A stretch of DNA of 64,000 nucleotides from Streptomyces sp. CC0208 (lineage in GTDB: Bacteria > Actinomycetota > Actinomycetes > Streptomycetales > Streptomycetaceae): NCBI RefSeq assembly GCF_003443735.1, contig NZ_CP031969.1, positions 1,426,001-1,490,000 of the forward strand, in the 5' to 3' direction. Shown one piece after another: positions 25,684 through 35,080 of this stretch. The position numbers and the translations under genes were made by a program. The notes under the pieces were generated by a model. The model was not told the DNA's origin. It was given only the letters and a program-made list of their open reading frames with translations, and did no database searches. Each line of letters begins with the position of its first letter. The stretch's first letter is position 1.

Positions 25684-27510
25684 TTGCGCGAGTTCACCAA
25701 CCCTCCGTTGGCGTTGGCACCCCCCGTGGGCGGACTGGCCGACGTCGTCTTCGAGCATGCCCAGAACGACCCCGCGCACATCGCCCTCGGCCGCAAGGAC
25801 GAGAACGGACAGTGGCGGGACGTCACGTCCGCGGAGTTCCGCGACGAGGTCATGGCCCTCGCCAAGGGACTGCTGGCCCAGGGCATCCGCTTCGGTGACC
25901 GGGTCGCGATCATGTCCCGTACCCGCTACGAGTGGACCCTGTTCGACTTCGCCCTGTGGACGATCGGCGCGCAGGTGGTGCCCGTCTACCCGACCTCCTC
26001 CGCCGAGCAGTGCTTCTGGGCCCTGTACGACGCCGAGTGCACGGCCGCGATCGTGGAGCACGAGGACCACGCGATGACGATCGCCACCGTCATCGACCGG
26101 CTGCCGCAGCTGCACCGGCTGTGGCAGCTGGACTCCGGCGCCGTGCGGGAGCTGTACGACGCCGGCGCCGCCATCGAGGAGGAGGTGGTGCACCGCCACC
26201 GGCAGGCCGTGACCCCGGACTCGGTCGCGACGATCATCTACACCTCGGGCACCACCGGCCGCCCCAAGGGCTGTGTGATCACCCACGGCAACTTCATGAA
26301 CGAGGCGGACACCGTCATCGAGCGCTGGGAGCCGGTGTTCCACTCCAAGAAGGGCGACGAGGCGGCGACCCTGCTGTTCCTGCCGCTCGCGCACGTCTTC
26401 GGACGGATGGTGCAGGTCGCGGCGATCCGCGGTGGGGTCCGCTTCGGCCACCAGCCGCAGATGAACGCGGCCGCCCTGCTGCCGGACCTCGCCGCGTTCA
26501 AGCCGACCTTCTTCCTCGGGGTGCCGTACATCTTCGAGAAGGTCTTCAACGCCTCCCGCCGCAAGGCCGAGAAGGAGGGCAAGGCCGGGCCGTTCGAGAA
26601 GGCCGTCGACGTGGCGGTGAAGTACGCCGAGGCCATGGAGGCCAAGGCCTGGGGCATCGGTCCCGGCCCGTCGGCGGGGCTGCGGATGCAGCACCAGCTC
26701 TTCGACAAGCTCGTGTACGCGAAGATGCGGGCGGCGATGGGCGGCCGTATCAAACAGGCCATGACCGGCGGTTCGGCCATGGACCGCAAGCTGGGGCTGT
26801 TCTTCGCCGGCGCGGGCGTGCACATCTACGAGGGGTACGGCCTCACCGAGTCGACGGCGGCCGCCACCGCCAACCCGCCCGAGCGCACCCGCTACGGCAC
26901 GGTCGGCCAGCCCATCCCGGGCATGACCGTGCACATCGCGGACGACGGCGAGATCTGGCTGTACGGCCCCACCGTCTTCCAGGGCTATCTCAACAACGAC
27001 AAGGCCACCGACGAGACCCTGCACGACGGCTGGCTCGCCACCGGTGACCTCGGCTCCCTCGACGAGGACGGCTATCTCACCATCACCGGCCGCAAGAAGG
27101 AGATCCTCGTCACCTCCGGCGGCAAGAGCGTCTCCCCCGGCGTGCTGGAGGAGCGGGTGCGCGACCATCCGCTGGTCTCGCAGTGCATCGTCGTGGGCAA
27201 CGACCGGCCCTACATCGCCGCCCTGGTCACCCTCGACCAGGAGGCCGTCGATCACTGGCTCGCGATGCACGACAAGCCCCGGATGTCCCCGGCCCAGCTG
27301 GTGCGCGACGCCGACCTGGAGACCGAGGTGCGGCGCGCCGTGGTGGCCGCCAACACCCTGGTCTCGCAGGCCGAGTCGATCCGCACCTTCCGTATCCTGG
27401 CGCAGCCCTTCACCGAGGAGCACGGGCTGCTGACCCCGTCGCTGAAGCTCAAGCGCAAGGCGATCGAGACGGCGTACGCGGGCGAGGTCGAGGCGCTGTA
27501 CCAGGCCTGA
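25684..27510 (+). CDS. Long-chain acyl-CoA synthetase (AMP-forming)
   Basis: 608 residues starting at TTG 25684 (reads MREFTNPPLA), a start and N-terminus usual for Streptomyces FadD15-type enzymes. The AMP-binding signature is IIYTSGTTGRPKGCVITHGN near residue 180. EGYGLTESTAA near residue 380 and the GDLGSLDEDGYLTITGRKKE block near 455 complete the adenylate-forming fold. It activates fatty acids to acyl-CoA in the cytoplasm for degradation or lipid synthesis. It stands alone, convergent with the secreted-enzyme operon. Confidence 0.93.
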   Translation: MREFTNPPLALAPPVGGLADVVFEHAQNDPAHIALGRKDENGQWRDVTSAEFRDEVMALAKGLLAQGIRFGDRVAIMSRTRYEWTLFDFALWTIGAQVVPVYPTSSAEQCFWALYDAECTAAIVEHEDHAMTIATVIDRLPQLHRLWQLDSGAVRELYDAGAAIEEEVVHRHRQAVTPDSVATIIYTSGTTGRPKGCVITHGNFMNEADTVIERWEPVFHSKKGDEAATLLFLPLAHVFGRMVQVAAIRGGVRFGHQPQMNAAALLPDLAAFKPTFFLGVPYIFEKVFNASRRKAEKEGKAGPFEKAVDVAVKYAEAMEAKAWGIGPGPSAGLRMQHQLFDKLVYAKMRAAMGGRIKQAMTGGSAMDRKLGLFFAGAGVHIYEGYGLTESTAAATANPPERTRYGTVGQPIPGMTVHIADDGEIWLYGPTVFQGYLNNDKATDETLHDGWLATGDLGSLDEDGYLTITGRKKEILVTSGGKSVSPGVLEERVRDHPLVSQCIVVGNDRPYIAALVTLDQEAVDHWLAMHDKPRMSPAQLVRDADLETEVRRAVVAANTLVSQAESIRTFRILAQPFTEEHGLLTPSLKLKRKAIETAYAGEVEALYQA

Positions 27511-27537
27511 GGACCTGCGCCACGGCCTGACGGCCTG

Positions 27538-29580
27538 TCAGCTGATCGTCACGCGGAAGATCTTGTCCGATCCGTCCGCCGCTCCTCCGTTGTTGTCGCA
27601 GTTGGTGGTCGACAGCCACAGCTGGTCGGCGCCCGGCACCTTGGTGACCGTGCGCAGCCGCCCGTAGGTGCCCACGTAGTACGCGGTCGGCGTGCCGACG
27701 CTCTCGTTGTCACCGTTGATCGGGATCCGCCACAACCGCTCGCCGCGCAGGGAGGCCATGTAGACGACGTTGCGCACGATCGCGATGCCGCTCGGCGAGG
27801 CATCCGAGACGTTCCAGGTGGCCTTCGGGTTGGTCATCCCCGCGGTGGAGCAGGTGCCCTCGCAGGTCGGCCAGCCGTAGTTGGCGCCGGGCTTGATCAG
27901 GTTCAGTTCGTCCTTGGAGCTGTTGCCGAACTCCGCTTCCCACAGGCGGCCGTTGCGGTCGAAGGCGAGGCCCTGCGGGTTCCGATGGCCGAGGCTGTAG
28001 ACGTAGTTGCCGAACGGGTTGTCCGGGGCCGGTTTCCCGTCCGTCGTCATGCGCAGGATCTTGCCGTTGAGGGAGTTCTTGTCCTGTGCCAGGTCCGGTG
28101 TCTGGGCCTCGCCGGTGGAGACGTAGAGGTAGCCGTCGGGGCCGAAGGCCAGGCGTCCGCCGTTGTGGTAGCGGTTCTTCTTGATGCCCTGGAGGAGGAC
28201 CTTGTAGTCGCTCAGAGCCGTCCCGTCGTACGTCATGCGGACCACCCGGTTGCCTTCGGACGCCGTGTGCATGAAGTAGACGTAATGGTTCGTCTCCCAC
28301 TTCGGGTCGACGGCGACGCCGAGCAGTCCGCCCTCGCCGTTGGTGGTGACGGCGTTCGGCACGGTGCCGACCTGCGTCTTCGTGCCGTCCTTGGTGACCT
28401 TCCAGACCCGGAAGTCGTCCCGCTCGGTGACCAGCGCACTCTTGCCGTCGGGCATCCAGAAGATGCCCCAGGGGATCGTCCAGCCCGAGGAGAGGGTGGA
28501 GACCGAGGACGGGACGCCGCCGTCGGTGGCGCAGGCCTTGGTGGTGAAGGTGACCGTGTTGCTCGGCTGGCTGACGTTGCCGGCCGCGTCACGGGCGACG
28601 ACGTTCAGGCTGTACGGGCTGTTGCAGGCCAGCCCGGTCAGGGTGGTCGAAGTGCCGGTGGTGACGGACTTGTAGACGGTGGTGTCACTGCGCACGTCGT
28701 AGCCGATGACCGCCCGGTCGTCGGTGGAGGCGCCCCAGCTCAGCGCGGCGCTGTTCGCCGTGACGTCCGTCGCGGACAGGGTGCCGGGTCTGGTCGGCGG
28801 GGTGGTGTCGGAGCTGGGTTTGGTGGTGCAGTCGACGACGGGGCTCGCCGGGGACGTGTTGCCGGCCGCGTCACGGGCGATGACCGTGAGGTTGTAGGTG
28901 GTGCCGGGGGTGAGACCGGTGAGCACCTTGCTGGTCGCACTGCCCGGCGCCTCACCGATCTTGTTGCCGTGCTCGTAGAGGTCGTACGCCGTCACGCCCA
29001 CGTTGTCGGTGGAGGCGCCCCAGGCCAGCGTGAGCCCGTCCTCACCGATGTCGGAGCAAGCGGGCTGCCCGGGACGGCTCGGGGCCTGGGAGTCGGTGAC
29101 GGCGGCGACGCCGATGCGGTCGAGGTTGGGACCGCCGCCCGCGGTGGTGGCGGTCGCGCGGATCTTGCCGGAGCCCGCGGTGAGCGGGACGTCGACGGTC
29201 TTGGTGGCCCAGGTGTTCCAGTCGGCGGTGGCCGGGAAGGAGACGGCCGGCGAGACGACCGTGCCGTTCACGGAGATGTCCATGGGCCGGTCGGTCGCGG
29301 TCCCGTTGGCGTAGCGGAAGGTGACGGCCGTGGTGCCCGCGGAGGCGGCGCTGACGGTGAACTCCACGTAGGAGCCCTTGACGTTGGTGTAGTCGACGAA
29401 GCCGGTGCCCGTGTAACCGGTGTGGTTGGTGGCCACCGTGCCCTGGACGACGGTCGCGTCCTCCGCCTGGTAGTCGGTGGCCGCGAGCGCGGTGCCCTGG
29501 CTCAGGCCGGCGAGCGGCAGAGCGAGGGCGGCGGCGAGGCCGTAGGGCAGAAGTCTGTTGATTTTCACGGTAGTTCCCAT
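27538..29580 (-). CDS. Secreted CBM / two-FN3 / glucose-sorbosone dehydrogenase
   Basis: 680 residues. A signal peptide ends near TALAA (about 34). A CBM6/35-like domain comes first (YQAEDATVVQG, GYTGTGFVDYT, NLDRIGVAA), then two fibronectin III repeats (LTGLTPGTTYNLTVIARDAAGN and a second copy ending YSLNVVARDAAGN). The C-terminal propeller is of the PQQ-type sugar dehydrogenase family (GGLLGVAVDPKWETNHYVYF, YHNGGRLAFGPDGYLYVSTG, GHRNPQGLAFDRNGRLWEAE). It probably oxidises sugar ends on an insoluble polymer. Its ATG overlaps the stop of the preceding GH27/GH18 gene by one base (TGATG), so it is the last gene of a coupled operon. Confidence 0.88.
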   Translation of the reverse strand: MGTTVKINRLLPYGLAAALALPLAGLSQGTALAATDYQAEDATVVQGTVATNHTGYTGTGFVDYTNVKGSYVEFTVSAASAGTTAVTFRYANGTATDRPMDISVNGTVVSPAVSFPATADWNTWATKTVDVPLTAGSGKIRATATTAGGGPNLDRIGVAAVTDSQAPSRPGQPACSDIGEDGLTLAWGASTDNVGVTAYDLYEHGNKIGEAPGSATSKVLTGLTPGTTYNLTVIARDAAGNTSPASPVVDCTTKPSSDTTPPTRPGTLSATDVTANSAALSWGASTDDRAVIGYDVRSDTTVYKSVTTGTSTTLTGLACNSPYSLNVVARDAAGNVSQPSNTVTFTTKACATDGGVPSSVSTLSSGWTIPWGIFWMPDGKSALVTERDDFRVWKVTKDGTKTQVGTVPNAVTTNGEGGLLGVAVDPKWETNHYVYFMHTASEGNRVVRMTYDGTALSDYKVLLQGIKKNRYHNGGRLAFGPDGYLYVSTGEAQTPDLAQDKNSLNGKILRMTTDGKPAPDNPFGNYVYSLGHRNPQGLAFDRNGRLWEAEFGNSSKDELNLIKPGANYGWPTCEGTCSTAGMTNPKATWNVSDASPSGIAIVRNVVYMASLRGERLWRIPINGDNESVGTPTAYYVGTYGRLRTVTKVPGADQLWLSTTNCDNNGGAADGSDKIFRVTIS

Positions 29581-31829
29581 CAGCCCGTGTACTGGGTGAA
29601 GACCTTGAGGTAGTCGTACGGCTGCTGCGTCACACCGCTGCAGGAGTCGCCGTCGGTGCCCGAGCCGCAGGCGCGGTCGCGGTTGACGGACCAGTAGGTG
29701 AGGCGCCCGATGTGGTGCTGCTGGGCGTAGGCGAGCATGGTCCTGAAGTCGGCGACGCGGACGCGTTCACCGGAGTCGTCGGTCTTGCCGTTCATCGAGG
29801 ACAGGCCGATGTGGGCGTAGGCGGTGGCGTCGCTGTAGCCGTACGCCGACTTGACCCGCGCCTTGAGTCCTTCCATGGCCTGCGTGGTCAGGGTGCCCAT
29901 GTTCGTGGTGCCGCCGCCGAAGTCGAACGGCATGACGCACCACACGTCGTTCGCCAGGCCCGAGTTCGCCGCCCGCTTGATCATGTCGACGCCGGTGGAG
30001 TCGGGGCCGCTGGCCGTGGTGCCGAAGGTGATGACCGTCTTCAGGCCCGGGTTGTTCGCCTTGACCGTCTTCAGCGCGTCGACGACCCGCTGCCGTACGG
30101 TCGCGTTGGACCACTCGGTGTTCTCGATGTCGATGTCGAGGGCCTTCAGCTTGTAGGCGCTGATCACCTTCTGGTAGGCGCCGGCGAGCGCCGAGGCGCT
30201 GGAGCACTTCTCGCCGAGCTTGTTCCCGCTCCAGCCGCCGACGGAGACCATGACGTCACCGCCGGCGGATCTGATCGCGTCGATCCTGGACTGGTCGGTG
30301 CCGCCGGTCAGCGGGCGCGAGCCGTCCCACTTCGGGTTGCAGCCGCCGTCGGAGAGGATGAACGCGAGGGTGAACCACTTGACGCCGGTCGCCGACATCA
30401 CCGACGTGGGGTTCTGCGGGTTGCCCCAGCCGAGGTACTCGTAGGGGGCGACGGCCATGCCCGGTGAAGCCGCCGCGCTCTTCAGGGAGTTGACGGGCTT
30501 CACGCGGATCAGCCGGGTCTCGCCGGGGCGCAGGGTCGCGCTGTAGGAGTCCGCGATCGCACCCTTGTGGGAGCCGGACCACAGGTCGGTGACGTCTCCG
30601 GAGCCGGTGAAGCCGACCTGCGACCAGTCCACGGCGACCGTCGCGTTGCCGGACGTACCGGTGTTGAAGAGGGCCACCACGTACTGGCCGTCGCTCTCCT
30701 TCTTGCTCCAGACCTGCTTGACCCCGCTGCTCACGATCCGCTTGGCGGCGACGCCGTCCTGGTCGACCCCGATGAGGCGGTCGTTGGTCAGCATCGCCTT
30801 GTCGACCGGGTCGAGCTCGGTCAGGTCGGTCCCGAGCAGCAGCGGCGAGGCGGCCATCGCCCAGAGCGTGAAGTGGGACCGGCGCTGGTCGGCGGTGAGG
30901 CCCACCCGGTCGCCGTTGCCGATCTCCAGGGAGTCCAGGTCGTTCCAGCCGCCGGGGCCCGCGTACGGCTGCCAGGAGGCCGCCGAGTCGAAGCGTTTGG
31001 TGACGTGCGACCAGTCGGTGAGCGGATAGCCGCTGCCGTTGGCACCGGGACCGCAGTAGCACTCCACGTCGCCCTGGGTGCGCCAGCTGTTCGCCAGCTT
31101 CTTCCAGGTGGAGGCGTCCGCGATCGCAAGGTTGTTGGACAGCGCGAAGTTGATCGGCCGTCCGGTGGCGCGCAGCGCCTTGTCCCAGGCCTGGACGTCG
31201 GGGACGTCCTGGCTGCCCACTCCGTCGATCTTGAGGTAGTCGACTCCCCAGGACGCGAACTGCTTGGCCCAGGAGTTGACGAACTCCTGCGCGCCCGGCT
31301 TCTGGTAGTCGATGTAGTACATGTTCTTGCAGTTGTAGTTCTTCTCCGTCTTCGACGTGTCCGCGATGTCCTTCGCGTGGTACGCGGTCCCCTCGATCGG
31401 GGTGTTCTTGGTGACGGCGTTCTTGGCGATGCCGGGCGTCACGTAGAAGCCGAACTTCAGGCCCTTGGAGTGGATGTAGTCGGCCAGCGCCTTGATGCCG
31501 GACGGGAACTTGGCGGAGTCGACGGTCCAGCGGCCGTAGGAGTCGACGACGAAACCGTTGGAGTCGCACTTCTGCCAGAAGTCGTCGAGGTTGACGTAGA
31601 CGAAGCGGTGGTCCTTGAGGCCGCCGGCGACCAGCGCGTCGGCCTGGGCCTTGATCTTCGCCTCGGTCGGAGTTCGGCGCACGTAGCTCCAGCTGGACCA
31701 TCCCATGGCGGGCCGGACGGACTGGCCGTTGTCGGAGGCGGCCGCCGGATGGGCGGTGCCCACGAGCGGCACGGCGGCGGCGAGGAGCAGGCCCGCCACC
31801 GCGGCCGTGAGCGATCTGATCCGGATCAT
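29580..31829 (-). CDS. Secreted GH27 alpha-galactosidase fused to a GH18-like domain
   Basis: About 749 residues from ATG 31829, which overlaps the stop of the upstream gene as ATGA. After a 32-residue signal, residues 38-395 are a GH27 catalytic domain: MGWSSWSYV, YVNLDDFW, nucleophile Asp202 in YLKIDGVG and acid/base candidate in SWRTQGD. A beta-sandwich follows to about 445. Residues 462-749 resemble a GH18 chitinase-type barrel: VMVSVGGWSG and LDIDIENTEW, with Glu569 in the DxE position; the first Asp of the usual DGxDxDxE motif is replaced by Lys. Fusion of these two families is unusual. The last domain may bind or cut a different linkage. Confidence 0.88.
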   Translation of the reverse strand: MIRIRSLTAAVAGLLLAAAVPLVGTAHPAAASDNGQSVRPAMGWSSWSYVRRTPTEAKIKAQADALVAGGLKDHRFVYVNLDDFWQKCDSNGFVVDSYGRWTVDSAKFPSGIKALADYIHSKGLKFGFYVTPGIAKNAVTKNTPIEGTAYHAKDIADTSKTEKNYNCKNMYYIDYQKPGAQEFVNSWAKQFASWGVDYLKIDGVGSQDVPDVQAWDKALRATGRPINFALSNNLAIADASTWKKLANSWRTQGDVECYCGPGANGSGYPLTDWSHVTKRFDSAASWQPYAGPGGWNDLDSLEIGNGDRVGLTADQRRSHFTLWAMAASPLLLGTDLTELDPVDKAMLTNDRLIGVDQDGVAAKRIVSSGVKQVWSKKESDGQYVVALFNTGTSGNATVAVDWSQVGFTGSGDVTDLWSGSHKGAIADSYSATLRPGETRLIRVKPVNSLKSAAASPGMAVAPYEYLGWGNPQNPTSVMSATGVKWFTLAFILSDGGCNPKWDGSRPLTGGTDQSRIDAIRSAGGDVMVSVGGWSGNKLGEKCSSASALAGAYQKVISAYKLKALDIDIENTEWSNATVRQRVVDALKTVKANNPGLKTVITFGTTASGPDSTGVDMIKRAANSGLANDVWCVMPFDFGGGTTNMGTLTTQAMEGLKARVKSAYGYSDATAYAHIGLSSMNGKTDDSGERVRVADFRTMLAYAQQHHIGRLTYWSVNRDRACGSGTDGDSCSGVTQQPYDYLKVFTQYTG

Positions 31830-34800
31830 GACTGTCCCCCGTTCGCGGGTGTGGCGTACGACGTGCCGATCCACGCCTCGTCGATGCGCAGTCGCTTGTA
31901 GCGGGTGGTGTCGGTGGAGGCGGCCCAGGTGGAGGTGACCTCCAGACGGACATAGCGGGCGTTGGCCGCGGTCAGGTCGATGCCCTGGATGCCGCGGCGG
32001 CTCGGCAGTTGGCCGGTCTTCACCGGGCTGCCCCAGGTGGTGCCGTCGGCGCTCAGATAGACCTTGTAGTCCTTGATCCGCGCCGACTGCTCGGTGTCCG
32101 AGCGGGCGTAGGCGACGGAGTCCTCGCGCTGGTTGAGCCCGAGGTACTGGACCTTCTTCGAGCTGCCGAGGTCGAAGGTGAGGTTCACCGGGAGGGTCTT
32201 GTCGTTGTCCCAGTAGGTGCGGTAGTCACCGTCACCAGCGGCCGATCCGGCGTGACCGCTCGCCGAGGCGCTCGCGCTCACCTTGACGCCGGTGAGGATG
32301 CCCTGGCGGCCGGCCGTGGTGACCTTGAACACCGTGTCGTACGGGTCCCAGGCACCGAGGCCGGTGAGGGTGAGTACGCCGCCCGACTGTGACCACGAAA
32401 CCGCCGCGCCCGTACGGAGGTTGGTGACCGACGCGATGCGGTAGCCGTTGTCGCGGACGCGCAGGGTACTGGTGCTGGGCGGAGTCAGGACGTGGATGTA
32501 CTGGCGGTCGGGGTCGGTTCTGCTGATCGTGGTCACGCCGTGGGCGCCGTCGTTCCAGAATCCCGGCTTGAGCCCGCCGTAGAGGTAGCCGCCGCCCTCC
32601 GTGCCGTGCAGGGACTCCCAGATGGGGTCGAGGTAGGAGTTCGCGAAGTTGTTGAAGTCGGCCTGGTTGGCCGGGAACTTGCCGTTGACCTGAGCGGTCT
32701 CTGCCATCAGCGCCTTCACGGACGAGCCGGCGTTGGTGACGAGGCGGCCGAGGGTGAGCATCTTGTCGACCGCCGGGTCGGTGCCGCCGTACCACCAGGC
32801 GCCGGTGGAGGGCAGCTTGAAGTCGGCCTCGGTGAGGCGGGGTTGGGCCGTGTAGACCGCCTGCGGGTAGTCGTACCCGGGCGACATCCCCGTCTTCTGC
32901 TCATTGCTGATCATGTCCATGATCGGCGTGTCTTCGTTGTTGTTGCTGAGCGTGTAGTTCGGACGCTTCTCGTAGATCTGCCGGTAGAGGTCGTGGCTCT
33001 CCCAGTAGGCGTTGTCGTTGTCGATCCAGAAGCCGCCCAGGTCGGGATAGCGGTTCATGACCTCGAAGAAGTTGTCGTAACTGAACTGTCCGAAGCCGTC
33101 GTTGGTGGTCAGGTCGACGTTCTTGCCCTTGTAGGCGGAGTAGGCGGCCGAGTCGAGCCACTCGTGGCCGCCCTCGTCGTGCCACTGGGGGTCGTTGGTC
33201 ATGTAGAGGATGACCTTCAGCCCCTTGGCCTTGGCGGCGGTGACCAGTTCACCCAGGAAGTCCCGCTTGGTGGAGCAGGAGCCGGGGATCTTCGACGGCC
33301 AGGTGCGGGCGTAGCCGAGGCGGCTGTGGAAGGAGGCGAGGACGAGGTACTGGGTGTGCAGCTTCTGGGCCTCCTTCACCCAGTAGTCGGCGTTCCAGCC
33401 GCCGTTGGTGACGTCGTTCTCCCAGTCGGTGCAGCTGGTGTGGGCGGGCGCGGTGCGCAGGCCCCAGTGCAGGAACAGTCCGCCCACGGAGGCACGGAGG
33501 AAGTCCTGGCGGGGGTTCTCCAGATCCAGCGGCGTGACCGCCGTACCGCAGTCCTGGCCTCCCGAGACCCGCAGGGCACCGCCGGACGCGTTGTGGCTGT
33601 CCGTCAGGCAGCCGCCCGTCACGCCCTGGAAGCCCACGTCGAACGGGGAGCCGCCGCCCTTCTGCGCCGTGAACCGGGTGAGCCGGATGCCGTCCGCCGC
33701 GTTGGCGAGGAATGCCGGTCGGCCGTCGTCCGCTGCGAACTTCACGGAGCTGTCGGTGAAGCGGATGTCGTCGGCGTTGTGGAGGTACCAGCCGTAGGCC
33801 GGCCGGGTGCCGATGGCCTTGGGGTTGTAGTCGTTCGGGTCGTTGCCCGGCACACCGGTGGACATGGTGCCGTTGCCGCCCGGGACCGTGATGTCGACGT
33901 GGTTGAAGGTCACGCCCTTGATGCGGTGGCCGGTCTCGCCCCACAGGGTCGGGCTGAAGGACGGGCTGCTGCCCGTGGCCGTGATGTCGTCGTACGTGAT
34001 GTCGCTGATCGATCCGACACCGGGACTGTTGCCGCACCGCTTTCTGGTGCCGATCTTCTGCATGATCGGCGAGTGGACGTTGGTCATCGTGATGTCGCGG
34101 TAGTGGACGTCGGAGATCTTCGCGCCGTCCATCGACACCATGCCGAGGCCGGACTTGTCGGCACCGTCGATACGGATGTTCTCGAACCGGTAGTCCGAGA
34201 AGTCGCCGCAGGTCTCCGAGCCGAACATGAGGGCGTTGCAGCAACGAGCGGACAGGAAGCTGTCGTTGACGCGGACGTGGCCGTTGGGGAGCTTGGCGCC
34301 GAGGGCGTAGTCGCTCTTGAAGACCAGGGCGTCGTCGTTGGCCCTGATGTTCGCGTTGGTCACCGTGACGTTCGTCGTGGAGATGATGTTCCAGCCGTCG
34401 CGGTCGCTCGCGGTGTCGATGATCAGGTGGTCCGACGTCACGTTCTCGCAGCCGTTGACGAGCGCCGCGAAGTGGCCGCCGCGGCGGAGGGTGAGGCCGT
34501 CGCCGATCGTGAGTCCGTCGCACCGGGTCAGGGAGATGATCTTGTCGGCCTCGCCCGACTTCGGGTTGCCGGTGATCAGGTTGCCCATGCCGTCGATGAC
34601 GCCCTGGCCGACGAAGCCGATGTCGGTCAGCCGGTCGCCGTGGATCATCGCGTCGCGGAAGTGGCTGTGCCCGTAGTCCTGGTAGGCGTCGTACGGGTTG
34701 GACTCGGCCTTGTCGTAGGCGTCGGCGCTGGAGCCCTGGAGGGTGGCGCCCTTGTCGAGGCTGAGCGTCACATGGCTCTTCATGTGGATGGTGTTCTTCG

Positions 34801-35068
34801 ACTTGTAGTCTCCGGGCGGGAAGCGGACGACTCCGCCGCCCGCCGCCGAACTCGCCGCGCTGATCGCCTTGTTGACGGCGGGGGTGTCGTTGGCGGAGCC
34901 GTCTCCCTTGGCGCCGTAGTCGCGTACGTCGAAGACGGCGGCGGCTCGGGGCGGGGCCTGCGGGGCGACCGGGGCCGCCGGGTGGCCGAGTCCAAGGACG
35001 AGGGCGAAGACGAAGAGGACGATCGCCGCCGCTCGGGAGCGGGAGCGTGAGGCAGTGGGGGGTTTCAA
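31826..35068 (-). CDS. Secreted GH28-like / GH29-like / CBM32 three-module enzyme
   Basis: 1080 residues from TTG 35068 (AGGAG upstream). A signal ends near residue 44. Residues 45-510 form a right-handed beta helix of the GH28 pectinase type: DYGAKGDGSANDT start, DRDGWNI and NDD (244-246) matching the catalytic carboxylates, and FGSE where GHG is usual. Residues 515-915 are a GH29 alpha-L-fucosidase-like barrel: FLHWGLRTAP, HSRLGYAR, and GGFWIDND with candidate nucleophile Asp683. Residues 930-1075 are an F5/8 type C (CBM32) domain with the YWDNDKTLPVNLTFDLG segment. It could cut a pectic backbone and remove fucose. The protein has a four-base overlap with the next gene. Confidence 0.87.
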   Translation of the reverse strand: MKPPTASRSRSRAAAIVLFVFALVLGLGHPAAPVAPQAPPRAAAVFDVRDYGAKGDGSANDTPAVNKAISAASSAAGGGVVRFPPGDYKSKNTIHMKSHVTLSLDKGATLQGSSADAYDKAESNPYDAYQDYGHSHFRDAMIHGDRLTDIGFVGQGVIDGMGNLITGNPKSGEADKIISLTRCDGLTIGDGLTLRRGGHFAALVNGCENVTSDHLIIDTASDRDGWNIISTTNVTVTNANIRANDDALVFKSDYALGAKLPNGHVRVNDSFLSARCCNALMFGSETCGDFSDYRFENIRIDGADKSGLGMVSMDGAKISDVHYRDITMTNVHSPIMQKIGTRKRCGNSPGVGSISDITYDDITATGSSPSFSPTLWGETGHRIKGVTFNHVDITVPGGNGTMSTGVPGNDPNDYNPKAIGTRPAYGWYLHNADDIRFTDSSVKFAADDGRPAFLANAADGIRLTRFTAQKGGGSPFDVGFQGVTGGCLTDSHNASGGALRVSGGQDCGTAVTPLDLENPRQDFLRASVGGLFLHWGLRTAPAHTSCTDWENDVTNGGWNADYWVKEAQKLHTQYLVLASFHSRLGYARTWPSKIPGSCSTKRDFLGELVTAAKAKGLKVILYMTNDPQWHDEGGHEWLDSAAYSAYKGKNVDLTTNDGFGQFSYDNFFEVMNRYPDLGGFWIDNDNAYWESHDLYRQIYEKRPNYTLSNNNEDTPIMDMISNEQKTGMSPGYDYPQAVYTAQPRLTEADFKLPSTGAWWYGGTDPAVDKMLTLGRLVTNAGSSVKALMAETAQVNGKFPANQADFNNFANSYLDPIWESLHGTEGGGYLYGGLKPGFWNDGAHGVTTISRTDPDRQYIHVLTPPSTSTLRVRDNGYRIASVTNLRTGAAVSWSQSGGVLTLTGLGAWDPYDTVFKVTTAGRQGILTGVKVSASASASGHAGSAAGDGDYRTYWDNDKTLPVNLTFDLGSSKKVQYLGLNQREDSVAYARSDTEQSARIKDYKVYLSADGTTWGSPVKTGQLPSRRGIQGIDLTAANARYVRLEVTSTWAASTDTTRYKRLRIDEAWIGTSYATPANGGQS

Positions 35069-35080
35069 GGTGACGGCTCC

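Noticed and set aside
32492..35050. An 852-codon open frame on the plus strand.
   Set aside because: It is the antisense shadow of the GH28/GH29 gene. The translation is Val/Gly/Asp/Arg-rich with no motif, as expected from GC-rich DNA read backwards.
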